A stretch of DNA of 13,274 bases from Natronomonas sp. (GTDB taxonomy: Archaea; Halobacteriota; Halobacteria; Halobacteriales; Haloarculaceae). Where the stretch lies: NCBI GenBank assembly GCA_007135435.1, contig SLIW01000547.1, positions 1-13,274 of the forward strand, written 5' to 3'. The position numbers and the translations under genes were made by a program. Shown one piece after another: positions 1 to 6,320 of the stretch. Each line of letters opens with the position of its first letter. The first letter of the stretch is position 1. The notes beneath the pieces were generated by a model. That model saw only the letters and a list, made by a program, of their open reading frames with translations, ran no database searches and was not told the DNA's origin.

Positions 1-126
1 CGTCACCCGACCACCGTCACGCGATCACCGTCACCCGACCACCGTCACGCGATCACCGTCACCCGACCACCGTCACGCGATCACCGTCACCCGACCACCG
101 TCACGCGATCACCGTCACGCGATCAC
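1..126. repeat. Nine 14-bp tandem units, alternating two variants
   Basis: Units 1, 3, 5 and 7 read CGTCACCCGACCAC. Units 2, 4, 6, 8 and 9 read CGTCACGCGATCAC. The array is thus a 28-bp dimer repeated four times plus one extra unit. There are no spacers, so it is not CRISPR. The forward strand has no stop codon in any frame, while the reverse strand has TGA in the repeat. The array runs to 8 bases before the ATG at 135 and leaves no room for an obvious TATA box or Shine-Dalgarno site. It may continue left of the window. Confidence 0.95.
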
Positions 127-134
127 CGCCATCC

Positions 135-509
135 ATGTACTCCGTCACCGTCTCGGAACCGTTCGTCGCACAGCACGTCCTGACCGTCCCGGACGCCCCA
201 CCTGAGGAGTCGACGCTCCACTCCCACGCGTTCGAGGCCGAGGTGACCTTCCGCGGGAGCGACCTGGGCGAGCACGGCTACCTCCTCGACATCGACCTCG
301 CCAGGGAGGCGCTCGCCGGGGTCGTCGACGCCTACCGCGACGAGACCCTCAACGACCACCTCGAGGGGAACCCGAGCGCCGAGCGCCTCGCCCGCCGCCT
401 GTTCGACGACCTCGCGGCGACCGTCGACGCACCGGCCGTCGAGGCGATGACCGTCGCGGTCCACGAGGACGACACGGCGGTCGTGTCCTTCTCCGGACCG
501 ATCGAGTGA
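135..509 (+). CDS. 6-pyruvoyl-tetrahydropterin synthase-like protein (atypical QueD/PTPS family)
   Basis: This 124-aa protein has the usual length and layout of the T-fold PTPS/QueD (COG0720) family. The three zinc ligands are visible as H14 (FVAQH) and H29/H31 (LHSH). A GYLLDID strand (48-54), LNDH near 72-75 and the C-terminal E111 also fit. Two catalytic positions differ from Escherichia coli QueD. E25 stands where the catalytic Cys (four residues before the HxH) should be, and the DHxxLN motif reads RDETLN (68-73), so the catalytic His is D69. A Cys-to-Glu change is known in PTPS-III enzymes, but the His loss argues for another reaction. The gene is first of three packed genes. ATG 135 is the first in-frame start after the repeat array. 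The fold is secure; the substrate is unknown. Confidence 0.85.
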   Translation: MYSVTVSEPFVAQHVLTVPDAPPEESTLHSHAFEAEVTFRGSDLGEHGYLLDIDLAREALAGVVDAYRDETLNDHLEGNPSAERLARRLFDDLAATVDAPAVEAMTVAVHEDDTAVVSFSGPIE

Positions 510-516
510 GCCGGCG

Positions 517-1632
517 ATGGACGTCGCCCTCGTCGTCGCCGGCGACCCCGAGACGACCTCCGGCGGCTTCGCCTACGACCGGCTGCTGGTCGATCGGCTC
601 CGCGACCGTGGACACGCCGTCGACGTGCTCTCGCTCCCACGGCGATCGTACGCCCGTCACCTGCTCGACAACCTTCGCCCGCTCCATCGCCGACACCCCG
701 GCCACGACGTCGTCGTCCAGGACGGCCTCTGTCACCCGTCGCTCGTGGGGGCGAACCGCCGACTGGACGTCCCCGTCGTCGCCCTGCTGCACATGCTCCG
801 GACCGAGGCGGAGGCGGCGGCATCGGGTGGGTGGTCCCGGGCGATCCGACGCGAGGTTATCCGGCGGGTCGAGCGACGGTACCTCCTCGGCGTCGACGCC
901 GCCGTCTACAACAGCCGGGCGACGCGGGACCGCGTCGAGGCGCTCGTCGGCGGGGACGCGCCGGAGGGGATCGTCGCCCCTCCGGCTGGTGACCGCTTCG
1001 ACTCCACGCTCGACACGGCGACCGCCGACCACCTGCCCGAAATCGACGAACAGACCGTTCGGGGACGTGCCCGCGAGTCCGCCGAACGGCTCGAGGTGGT
1101 CTTCCTGGGCAACGTCGTCGAGCGGAAGGGTCTCGACGTGCTCGTTCGCGGCCTCGCCGCCCTCGACGCGGACATCGACTGGCGACTCACCGTCGTCGGC
1201 GATCCGACGGTCGAACCGGAGTACGTCCGTCGCGTCCAACAGCTGATCGATCGGGAGGAGATCGCCGACCGGGTGGTTTTCGCGGGCCGCCTCCCCGACG
1301 CCGCCGTCGCCGCCACCCTCCGGGACGTCCACGTCGTGGCGATGCCGTCGCGGTACGAACCGTACGGGATCGCCTCTCTGGAGGGGATGTGCTTCGGCTG
1401 CGTCCCGATCGCGACGACGAACGGGGGCCCGCCCGAGTTCGTCGACGACGGCGACTCGGGGTTCCTCGTCGACCCGGGGGACGTCGACGGCGTGGTGGCG
1501 GCCCTGGAGGGGCTCGCCGATCCCGGGCGGCTGGCGGCGATGGGCGTCGCCGCCCGGCGTACGTACGAACGCCAGCCGACGTGGGAGGAATCGCTGGACC
1601 GGGCGGTCGACTTCCTGGAGGACCTCCCGTGA
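517..1632 (+). CDS. GT4-family glycosyltransferase
   Basis: This 371-aa protein is a GT-B retaining glycosyltransferase that would move a sugar from a nucleotide-sugar donor. The N-terminal Rossmann half opens with a glycine-rich SGGFAYDRLL loop (15-24). The C-terminal donor half (about 192-371) shows VVERKGLDVL with R203/K204, the EX7E motif EPYGIASLE (E281 and E289), and GGPPE (303-307) for nucleotide-sugar contacts. No membrane segment is evident, so it is probably cytosolic. It starts 7 bases after the PTPS-like stop, and its stop overlaps the next start (GTGA), so the three genes are surely cotranscribed. That context suggests a small-molecule acceptor, possibly a pterin, rather than protein or lipid. 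The acceptor is inference only. Confidence 0.88.
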   Translation: MDVALVVAGDPETTSGGFAYDRLLVDRLRDRGHAVDVLSLPRRSYARHLLDNLRPLHRRHPGHDVVVQDGLCHPSLVGANRRLDVPVVALLHMLRTEAEAAASGGWSRAIRREVIRRVERRYLLGVDAAVYNSRATRDRVEALVGGDAPEGIVAPPAGDRFDSTLDTATADHLPEIDEQTVRGRARESAERLEVVFLGNVVERKGLDVLVRGLAALDADIDWRLTVVGDPTVEPEYVRRVQQLIDREEIADRVVFAGRLPDAAVAATLRDVHVVAMPSRYEPYGIASLEGMCFGCVPIATTNGGPPEFVDDGDSGFLVDPGDVDGVVAALEGLADPGRLAAMGVAARRTYERQPTWEESLDRAVDFLEDLP

Positions 1633-2591
1633 CGGACCGCGTAGACTACCTCGAGGCCAAGCGGGCCGTCGACGACGCGGCGCTCGACCGCGAGGCGCTG
1701 GCGACGCTCTCGGACCGGCTGCCCCCTGAGCCGGTGGTCCTCGAGGCCGGGGCAGGCACGGTGACGATGGTCGAACGGCTGCACGAGTGGGGCATCGTCG
1801 CCGGCGGTCGGTGGGTAGCCGTCGACGCCGACCCGGAGGCCCTCCGCTCGGGACGGGAGCGACTCCTCGAGCGTGCGGCGACACCCGTCGGGGAGCCGAG
1901 CCCTCGTCGCGGCGGAGACACCGCCAATGGTTCGAATCCGGCCGATGGGACGACCACCGGCAGGGAGCGGGACGGGGACGTCCCCGGATTCGCCCCCGTC
2001 CGGCTCGGTGCCATCCGGGTCGAGTTCGTCGTCGCGGACGTCTTCGAGGCGGACGCCGAGGGCTACCTGTCGGGCAGTTTGCCGGACAGGGATGACCTGT
2101 CGGGCAGCCCGCCGGACGGCGTCGGCCGGTTCGACCTGCTCGTCGGGTGTGCCTTCTTCGATCTGGTCGACGCGGACCGCGCCGTCGACGCCCTCGGGGG
2201 GGTCGCCGACCTGGTCTACGCGCCGATCACCTACGACGGCGAGACGGCGTTCTCCCCGTCGGATCCGGCGGACGACGCGGTTCTCGATCGGTACCGGATG
2301 CACATGGAGGGACACCGGGATGGGTCACCCGAAGGTGCGACGGCGCTGTCCCGGGCGTTCGATCGGGCGGGGTGGACCTGCATCCACGATGGACCGTCAC
2401 CGTGGCGGATCGTCCCCCCATACTTCGAGGCGGAGCGGACGGTCGTCACCCACGTCATCGAGACGATCGAGGACGCCGTCGGACGGACCGGCTTCGACGC
2501 GAGCGAGTGGGCGGCGCGCCGTCGCCGGGACCTCGCGAACGAGGCGCTGCAGTACGAGGCGGCGAACAGAGATCTGCTGTTCCGCCGCTGA
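1629..2591 (+). CDS. Class I SAM-dependent methyltransferase
   Basis: I place the start at GTG 1629, in a 4-base GTGA overlap with the glycosyltransferase stop. A GGAGG ribosome site lies at 1617-1621. A more upstream in-frame ATG at 1389 would add an Arg-rich stretch that is merely the shadow of the glycosyltransferase. The 320-aa product has Rossmann motif I VVLEAGAGTVTMVERL (36-51) and an acidic strand-2 end, VAVDAD (63-68). PITYDGETAFSP (199-210) recalls related methyltransferases near similar PTPS/glycosyltransferase pairs, as I remember them. Between motif II and strand 4 sits a hydrophilic insert (about 85-125) and a duplicated 10-residue stretch (147-166). The acceptor is unknown; by context it acts on the same compound as the upstream enzymes. 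Confidence 0.85.
   Translation: MTDRVDYLEAKRAVDDAALDREALATLSDRLPPEPVVLEAGAGTVTMVERLHEWGIVAGGRWVAVDADPEALRSGRERLLERAATPVGEPSPRRGGDTANGSNPADGTTTGRERDGDVPGFAPVRLGAIRVEFVVADVFEADAEGYLSGSLPDRDDLSGSPPDGVGRFDLLVGCAFFDLVDADRAVDALGGVADLVYAPITYDGETAFSPSDPADDAVLDRYRMHMEGHRDGSPEGATALSRAFDRAGWTCIHDGPSPWRIVPPYFEAERTVVTHVIETIEDAVGRTGFDASEWAARRRRDLANEALQYEAANRDLLFRR
2067..2126 (+). repeat. 30-bp in-frame tandem duplication inside the methyltransferase gene
   Basis: Two adjacent 30-bp units lie in codon phase and encode LSGSLPDRDD and LSGSPPDGVG. They sit in a surface-type insert just before the strand RFDLLVGCAFF. The duplication keeps the reading frame, so it probably lengthened a loop without breaking the enzyme. 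Confidence 0.8.
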
Positions 2592-2625
2592 GAGTGACTG
2601 AGCCGGACGCTCCCCGGCGAGCTCC

Positions 2626-2639
2626 ACGGGTAAACCCGT
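2626..2639. terminator. Small hairpin between convergent genes
   Basis: ACGGG, a TAAA loop and CCCGT form a perfect 5-bp stem, 34 bases after the methyltransferase stop and 37 bases from the tatCo stop. It is placed to serve both convergent transcripts. There is no T-tract, which archaeal termination usually prefers, so the call is weak. Confidence 0.35.
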
Positions 2640-2676
2640 CATCGATCGGCGGTGGCCCGGACGTGCCCGGGTGCGG

Positions 2677-3453
2677 CTACCGTCCCACCCACTTCAGGAC
2701 GAGCAACGTCACCTCGAAGAGGCCGATCATCGTGGCGGCGACCATGATGGGCGCCATGCCGGTCGGGTCGGGGCTGAAGAGGAAGGCGACACCGAGGAAG
2801 GCGCCCCAGAAGTACAGGCGCTTGTCGGCGAGCCAGTCGCGGGTGGTCAGCCCCATCATGATGGCGAGCATCACGAACAGGGGGATCTGGAAGACGGCCG
2901 CGAACAGTCCCATCATGAGGACGATCAGGTCGAAGGTCTCGGTCAGGCCGAAGGCGATGGCGTCGACGCTGTCGACCGAGTAGGTCAGGAAGTACGTGAA
3001 GATGGCCGGCAGGATGAGGAAGTAGGCGAAGAGGACGCCGAAGACCCCGAGGACGAGGCTCGCGGGCACCGACGCGAGGTAGTACTTCCGCTCGTGCCTG
3101 TAGAGGCCGGGCCGCATGAACAGGTACGTCTGGTAGACGAACACGGGGAGCGCGATGACGAACCCGCCGAGGGTGGCGACCTTCAGCCGCGCGAGGATGA
3201 GCGCGAGCGGGTGGTAGACCCGCGGTCGGGCGATGTCGCCGCCGGGGAGCACCGAGTACCACAGGAAGTTGATGATGCGATCGGCGAAGGGGAAGATGAC
3301 GCCGGAGACGAGCGCCATGACGACCAGGACGATGCTCAGGCGGTAGACCATCTCCTCGATGTGGTCCGCCAGCGGCATCTCCTCGTCGCTCTCGGGGCCC
3401 TCGCCCAGGAGCCCCTCGTCGACGTCGCCGCTCCCCTCGCCGGCGTGGACCAT
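2677..3453 (-). CDS. tatC: Sec-independent (Tat) translocase subunit TatCo
   Basis: This is a 258-aa polytopic membrane protein with six predicted helices, standard for TatC. The N-terminal MPLADHIEEMVYRL (26-39) is the family's amphipathic start. HPLALILARLK (81-91) matches the conserved periplasmic-loop/TM2 element. LFMRPGLYRHERK (111-123) aligns with E. coli TatC F94...E103, giving F112 and E121, residues that contact the twin-arginine signal. ATG 3453 begins MVHAGEGSGD. A longer reading from 3741 runs over the divergent promoter and tatCt coding DNA and is rejected. Haloarchaea export most secreted proteins folded through Tat, so this is a core gene. It is divergent from tatCt across 148 bp. 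Confidence 0.95.
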   Translation of the reverse strand: MVHAGEGSGDVDEGLLGEGPESDEEMPLADHIEEMVYRLSIVLVVMALVSGVIFPFADRIINFLWYSVLPGGDIARPRVYHPLALILARLKVATLGGFVIALPVFVYQTYLFMRPGLYRHERKYYLASVPASLVLGVFGVLFAYFLILPAIFTYFLTYSVDSVDAIAFGLTETFDLIVLMMGLFAAVFQIPLFVMLAIMMGLTTRDWLADKRLYFWGAFLGVAFLFSPDPTGMAPIMVAATMIGLFEVTLLVLKWVGR

Positions 3454-3474
3454 ACGGACGGTCGGGTACCGCCG

Positions 3475-3482
3475 TTTGTAAG
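3475..3482 (-). promoter_or_regulatory. TATA-like box of tatCo
   Basis: On the reverse strand CTTACAAA lies 22-29 bases before ATG 3453. That is the spacing of a haloarchaeal TATA box serving a leaderless or near-leaderless transcript. No Shine-Dalgarno sequence is evident. Confidence 0.5.
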
Positions 3483-3571
3483 CCTTCTCGTCGGGGCCAC
3501 CTCCCGCGATCAGCTTCACGTCGAGCCACCGGGCTCGCGTTCCCGGATTCCCGATGGCGGAACGGAAAAGG

Positions 3572-3578
3572 TTGATAA
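3572..3578 (+). promoter_or_regulatory. TATA-like box of tatCt
   Basis: TTGATAA lies 24-30 bases before GTG 3602, preceded by the purine-rich GGAAAAGG that could act as a TFB-recognition element. This position supports GTG 3602 as a leaderless start. It argues against ATG 3554, which would lie upstream of the box. Confidence 0.55.
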
Positions 3579-3601
3579 CTGCGAGTAGATTAGGTCCCAT
3601 C

Positions 3602-5938
3602 GTGTCTAGTGCCGTAGACGACGATGTCGCGCGCACGTTCGCCGAGGGTCGCGAGACCCTCGGTTCGGTGCTCCGCGCGGGGCAGAAGCACCTCCAGAAG
3701 GTCTTCATCGTCTTCCTGATCGGCTTCATCGGGACGTTCACCGCGCTGCGGCTCTACATCTGGGACATCCTCAAGCGGGACCTCAACGCCCACCCCGACA
3801 TCGTCGTCGTGGCGATAACTCCCTTCGAGGTCATCCTCCTGCAGGCGAAGATCGGCCTGGTCGCCGGGGCCCTGCTCGCGATGCCCGGCCTGGCGTACTT
3901 CGCCAGGGCGTCGCTGAAGCGGCGGGGCCGGTGGCCCGAACACGTCCCCCGGTGGAAGGCCGTCGGCTTCGCCGGCGTCAGCGCGCTGCTGTTCGTGGGA
4001 GGCGTCACCTACGCCTACCGGCTGTTCTTCCCGCTCATGTTCGCCTTCCTCGCGGGCAACGCCGTCGGCGCCGGCTTCCAGCCGACCTACTCGATCTCGA
4101 TGTGGGCGCAGTTCATCTTCCTCCTCTCGCTGTCGTTCGGCCTGGCGGCCCAGCTGCCGCTTATCATGAGCACGCTCGCCTACAGCGAGATCGTCGCCTA
4201 CGAGACCTTCCGGGACAAGTGGAAGTACGCCATCGTGGGCATCTTCGCCTTCGGCGCGCTGTTCTCGCCGCCGGACCCGTTCACCCAGATCATGTGGGCG
4301 ATCCCGCTCGTGACCCTCTACGGGGTCTCGCTGTACATCACGAAGATCGTCGTGACGACCAAGCGGTCGAGCGACTCGATCGACCTCCGGCGGACGGCCC
4401 GCGAGCACTGGAACGTCCTCGGGGGGCTGCTGGTCGCGGGCTTCGCGCTCGTCTACGCCTTCTACGACCTCGGCGGCTACGAGGCGGTGAACGCCGTCCT
4501 CGCCGCCGCCGGCTCCAGGTACCGATTCCTCCCCGCCGGGGGTGCGTGGGTCGTCGATCCGGTCCTCTACCTGGTGCTGTGGGGATCGCTCTACGGGCTC
4601 CTCTTCGCGATGGTCGGCCTCGCCTACTTCGTCTACGATGGCCTGGAGGAACCCGAGGACCCCTACGCCGTCTCCACCGGGACCGAGGACCCGGAGGACG
4701 TCGACGTCGCCAGCCTCGACGCCGACGGGGTCCGGGAGGTGCCTGCGGAGGTCTTCGCCAGCCTCGAGGAGTCGGAGGCGCTGGCCCTCGCCAGCGAGGC
4801 GATGGAGGACGACGACCCGGAGAAGGCCCGGGCCATCCTCGATCGCTACGACGACGCCAACCCCCCGGAGTCGGACGACTCGCCCGACGACGCGGACGCA
4901 GCGGTCGCCGAGGGTCCGACAGCTGACGCGGTTGCCGATGCTGATACTGAAGCGGATGCTGATGCAGATGCAGATACGGCTCCAGCGGACGCCGCGGAGG
5001 CGGGCGACGACACAGCCGCCGCGACGGCAGGGTCCGGAGCAGCCGCAGAGACCGCCAACGCCGACGCCAGCGGTGGTGACGACGAGGACGCCGGGTTCCT
5101 CACCCAGCGGACCGCGGGCTTCCTGGACTCGTTCAGCGACGACGACGTCGACGAGGACGACGTCGGGGGGTACGCCTACGACATCGCGTTCATCCTCGAC
5201 AGCCTCACCTCGAAGTCGTTCCGGCTGTTCGGACTGTTCATGGTCGTCATGGGCGGGACGTTCTTCGTGCTCTACCAGGGCGGTATCGGCACGCTCCACG
5301 AGCAGTTCGTCAGCGGGATGCCCGACCAGTTCGCCGCCGAGCAGGTCGACATCGTCGTCCTCCACCCGGTCGAGGCGCTCATCTTCATGATCAAGGTCGC
5401 GGTCGTCTTCGGACTGGCCGCCACGCTGCCGCTGATGCTCTACTACGCGTGGCCGTCCCTCAAGGAGCGGGGCTTCGCCCGCGGCGACCGCCGCGTCCTC
5501 CTCGTCTGGGGCGGCAGCCTCGTGGGATCGATGGCCCTCGGCAGCGTCCTCGGGTTCCTCTACATCGCCCCGGGGGTGATCTCCTGGCTCGCCTACGACG
5601 TCCTGCGCGCCGACATGGTCATCGCCTACCGGATCAGCCACTACGGCTGGCTGGTGTTCTTCCTCACCGCGGGCATCGGCATCCTCGCGATGATCCCGGT
5701 GTCGATGCTCCTGTTCCACCGCGGCAGGATCGTCCCCTACGCCACGATGCGCGACCGCTGGCGCGAGTTCACCATCGCCGTCTTCGCCCTCGCCGCGATC
5801 CTCTCGCCACGCGGCGTGTTCACCATGTTCATCCTCGGCATCCCCATCGCTGCCGCCTACGGCCTCGGCCTGGGGATCCTGTGGCTCTACACGCTCGGCG
5901 GCCGACGCGAGCCGCAGCCGGCGGAGCCGGCGGACTGA
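3602..5938 (+). CDS. tatC: Double-domain Tat translocase subunit TatCt
   Basis: From GTG 3602 the product has 778 aa, about three times a normal TatC. It consists of two TatC domains in one chain, as known for haloarchaeal TatCt. Domain 1 spans about 28-250 with TPFEVILLQAKIGL (E76) and SPPDPF (222-227). Two extra helices follow (about 271-290 and 317-346). A long acidic, Ala-rich linker (about 347-525) contains ADADADAD. Domain 2 spans about 538-766 with HPVEALIFMIK (E591) and SPRGVFTM (735-742). Neither domain clearly keeps the F...E signal-peptide element of TatCo, which suggests a structural or complementary role (inference). An alternative ATG at 3554 would add 16 residues but overlaps the promoter. 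Confidence 0.94.
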   Translation: MSSAVDDDVARTFAEGRETLGSVLRAGQKHLQKVFIVFLIGFIGTFTALRLYIWDILKRDLNAHPDIVVVAITPFEVILLQAKIGLVAGALLAMPGLAYFARASLKRRGRWPEHVPRWKAVGFAGVSALLFVGGVTYAYRLFFPLMFAFLAGNAVGAGFQPTYSISMWAQFIFLLSLSFGLAAQLPLIMSTLAYSEIVAYETFRDKWKYAIVGIFAFGALFSPPDPFTQIMWAIPLVTLYGVSLYITKIVVTTKRSSDSIDLRRTAREHWNVLGGLLVAGFALVYAFYDLGGYEAVNAVLAAAGSRYRFLPAGGAWVVDPVLYLVLWGSLYGLLFAMVGLAYFVYDGLEEPEDPYAVSTGTEDPEDVDVASLDADGVREVPAEVFASLEESEALALASEAMEDDDPEKARAILDRYDDANPPESDDSPDDADAAVAEGPTADAVADADTEADADADADTAPADAAEAGDDTAAATAGSGAAAETANADASGGDDEDAGFLTQRTAGFLDSFSDDDVDEDDVGGYAYDIAFILDSLTSKSFRLFGLFMVVMGGTFFVLYQGGIGTLHEQFVSGMPDQFAAEQVDIVVLHPVEALIFMIKVAVVFGLAATLPLMLYYAWPSLKERGFARGDRRVLLVWGGSLVGSMALGSVLGFLYIAPGVISWLAYDVLRADMVIAYRISHYGWLVFFLTAGIGILAMIPVSMLLFHRGRIVPYATMRDRWREFTIAVFALAAILSPRGVFTMFILGIPIAAAYGLGLGILWLYTLGGRREPQPAEPAD

Positions 5939-5992
5939 GTCGACCAGCGGCCCCCCGGACCCCGACGTCGACCGAAGGGGTCAAAGGAGTCG

Positions 5993-6019
5993 GGGGAGCC
6001 GAGGGAGCCGGGGGAGCCG
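5993..6019. repeat. Three 9-bp GGGGAGCCG units
   Basis: GGGGAGCCG, AGGGAGCCG and GGGGAGCCG stand in tandem in the GC-rich intergenic stretch between tatCt and the copG-like gene. Apart from this repeat and the promoter/palindrome further right, I see nothing else in 5939-6143. Confidence 0.8.
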
Positions 6020-6130
6020 GCGCCCGACCAACCGGTTCGGCTCCCGACCGACGGGGTCGGCCCTCGCCCCGTGGCGGACCGTGTCGGTCACGGTCGGATC
6101 GAGCACCGAAGCGGTTTTGGTATTCTCCCG

Positions 6131-6145
6131 ATATTCTCAGAATAT
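6131..6145. promoter_or_regulatory. Perfect palindrome at the copG-like start: probable autoregulatory operator
   Basis: ATATTCT-C-AGAATAT is a perfect 7-1-7 palindrome that runs into the ATG at 6144. A further TATTCT half-site lies at 6121-6126. The AT-rich sites stand out in a GC-rich background and occupy the space between the expected TATA region (GGTTTTGG, 6113-6120) and the start codon. A dimeric ribbon-helix-helix protein bound there would block initiation. Confidence 0.6.
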
Positions 6146-6320
6146 GCCCAAGATAAGCGTCGAGATTCCACAGGAGCTCCTCGAGGACCTCGACGAGCAC
6201 GTCGGCGACGACGGCAAGTTCGTCAACCGCAGCGATGCGATCCGGGCGTCGATCCGGAAGACCCTCGACCTCCTGGACGAGATCGACGAGCGCCACGGGC
6301 GGCTGGAGACGGAGGAGTAG
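6144..6320 (+). CDS. CopG-family ribbon-helix-helix transcriptional regulator
   Basis: This 58-aa protein has the length and pattern of a bare ribbon-helix-helix domain. A DNA-contacting strand (KISVEIP, 3-9) is followed by helix A (ELLEDLDEHV, 11-20), a GDDGKFVNRS turn (21-30) and helix B (DAIRASIRKTLDLLDEID, 31-48). ATG 6144 gives the typical MPKISVEIP start. An upstream in-frame ATG at 6081 would put the operator inside the gene and adds no family-like sequence. It is directly followed, with no spacer, by the queuosine-precursor transporter, so the two are cotranscribed. I recall this pairing in other haloarchaea. Its likely task is repressing its own operon; the signal it senses is not visible, as no ligand domain is present. 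Confidence 0.88.
   Translation: MPKISVEIPQELLEDLDEHVGDDGKFVNRSDAIRASIRKTLDLLDEIDERHGRLETEE

Noticed and set aside
1..126. CRISPR array
   Set aside because: Units of 14 bp follow one another with no unique spacers, and no cas gene is nearby.
1389..1628. Upstream extension of the methyltransferase
   Set aside because: It lies inside the glycosyltransferase and encodes an Arg/Gly-rich shadow; GTG 1629 has a good ribosome site and the GTGA overlap.
349..1884. Long reverse-strand reading antisense to the PTPS-like and glycosyltransferase genes
   Set aside because: It is Arg/Pro-rich without domains, and is explained by G/C third-position bias of the real plus-strand genes.
3590..5719. 709-codon reverse reading antisense to tatCt
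   Set aside because: The composition is Glu/Asp/Arg/Val/Gly without recognisable domains; it mirrors the hydrophobic codons of the TatC helices.
6000..6143. preQ1 riboswitch ahead of the precursor transporter
   Set aside because: No compact pseudoknot-like element is visible, and the leader is occupied by GC repeats and the palindrome at the regulator gene.
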